The notes under the pieces are model-generated. The model was not told the origin of the DNA and did not search any database. It saw only the letters and a program-made list of their open reading frames with translations. The translations under genes were made by a program, and so were the position numbers. Positions 26,862 to 27,322 of a stretch of 27,322 nucleotides of DNA are shown here, piece by piece (position 1 is the stretch's first letter; each line of letters begins with the position of its first letter). Origin of the DNA: a virus; the IMG/VR virus record IMGVR_UViG_3300008267_000279, positions 1-27,322 of that record, one strand, 5' to 3'.

Positions 26862-27322
26862 TTATTTATTTAATCTGCCACCATTTGGCATATTTATCGG
26901 TTCTACTCCTGCTAAACCTTTTGCAGGTTGTTGTTTACTTTCATCGATTGCAATAGGCGATTTAACATCAACTTTTACTTTATCGTTTTTTCTCTTATAT
27001 GTTAACTTTTCCCAATAATGATAACAATTAACACCGCCTTTATATTTGAAAATATCGTAAGTACTTGCGCCCTCTGGACCAAAACCAGCGTTAACAGGTT
27101 TATCTTTCATCGCTTCAATATCTTCAATACGATAAATTTTCTTTGCTCTTACCATTTTATTACAGAAATCCCTTTGTCCATTATCCCTTCCTGCGTATCT
27201 GTAACGTGTTATAGTATCAAATAAATCAAATCTTGACTTTTGGTAAGGGTTTGCCTCGCCTGTACTTGAAAAATTTAAAGCCTCTTCTTCATAAATAACT
27301 GGTTTACACTCTATTAAATCAT
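26862..27322 (-). CDS. Capsid-associated or minor head protein, C-terminal part only
   Basis: Frame open from the right edge (27322) to the stop at 26862, so the N-terminus is outside; about 152 residues are visible. 'TITRYRYAGRDNGQRDFCNK' then 'MVRAKKIYRIEDIEAM' followed by 'KPVNAGFGPEGASTYDIFKY' and 'GGVNCYHYWEKLTY' form a Cys/His-containing C-terminal domain (F-C-x-K ... N-C-x-H-x-W) that I recognise from head-morphogenesis or protease-type proteins of Bacteroidota phages. The following tail is disordered (Lys/Pro/Gly). It could equally be the end of a portal-linked protein. Confidence 0.5.
   Translation of the reverse strand, partial: DLIECKPVIYEEEALNFSSTGEANPYQKSRFDLFDTITRYRYAGRDNGQRDFCNKMVRAKKIYRIEDIEAMKDKPVNAGFGPEGASTYDIFKYKGGVNCYHYWEKLTYKRKNDKVKVDVKSPIAIDESKQQPAKGLAGVEPINMPNGGRLNK

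Noticed and set aside
1-27322. Integrase or transposase that could mobilise the cassette array
   Set aside because: No tyrosine or serine recombinase motif, nor transposase, was seen in any frame of the window; it could exist outside the window or in the host.

Overview
The window is part of the genome of a tailed dsDNA bacteriophage (or prophage) of a Bacteroidota host, most likely a Flavobacterium-like member of the Flavobacteriia. Grounds: very AT-rich DNA, packed genes with ATGA/TAATG overlaps, a terminase pair, holin plus amidase, protein types typical of Flavobacteriia phages (VirE-N/primase-helicase fusion, DUF6712-like connector, tail protein opening with a 'NSTEYSNSFTVPATHRNN' motif), and promoters of the Bacteroidota form TTTG-N19/20-TAnnTTTG. 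Both edges cut through genes. Portal, major capsid and tape-measure genes are not seen and probably lie outside the window. No integrase, tRNA or CRISPR array was seen.

Layout. A divergent promoter pair at about 16284-16391 splits the genome. Leftward (minus strand, 16256 down to 1): small early genes, an alpha-CTD-like/MazG-like fusion, an HTH protein, several tiny genes, a C5 cytosine methyltransferase, an SSB-like protein, then a 318-bp gap with a terminator, iteron-like repeats, a strong promoter and a structured RNA leader. These are followed by the primase-helicase, SNF2-type helicase, VRR-NUC nuclease, a sigma-like factor, small terminase, large terminase, a tail assembly chaperone with a probable -1 frameshift, and tail genes. 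A second leftward block (27322 down to 21965) carries a capsid-associated protein, connector, tube-like protein, fibre, LamG protein, membrane proteins, holin and amidase. It is probably continuous with the first block in a circular map.

Rightward (plus strand, 16397-21645): a damaged early region, a Zn-finger-like protein, a Cro/Xre-like HTH protein, then an array of attC-like recombination sites enclosing small cassette genes (17312-19536). After that the ordinary phage genes resume: RHH protein, u-spanin-like lipoprotein and metallophosphoesterase.

The most unusual element is that array. Four complete attC-like sites and one half site lie in the same orientation. Each has the imperfect-palindrome layout of integron attC sites (AAC...GTT, unpaired 4-nt spacer, usually one extrahelical T), and each cassette begins with the reverse complement of its own end. 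No integron integrase is present, so this looks like a CALIN (cluster of attC sites lacking an integrase) inside a phage genome. It carries a PAPS-reductase-like PP-loop enzyme and three small unknown genes. Other notable signals are a pseudoknot-like leader filling the primase 5' UTR, a G8 tract that could fuse fibre and LamG proteins, a 20-bp tandem duplication that breaks a small gene, and a pseudogene with two in-frame TAA codons.
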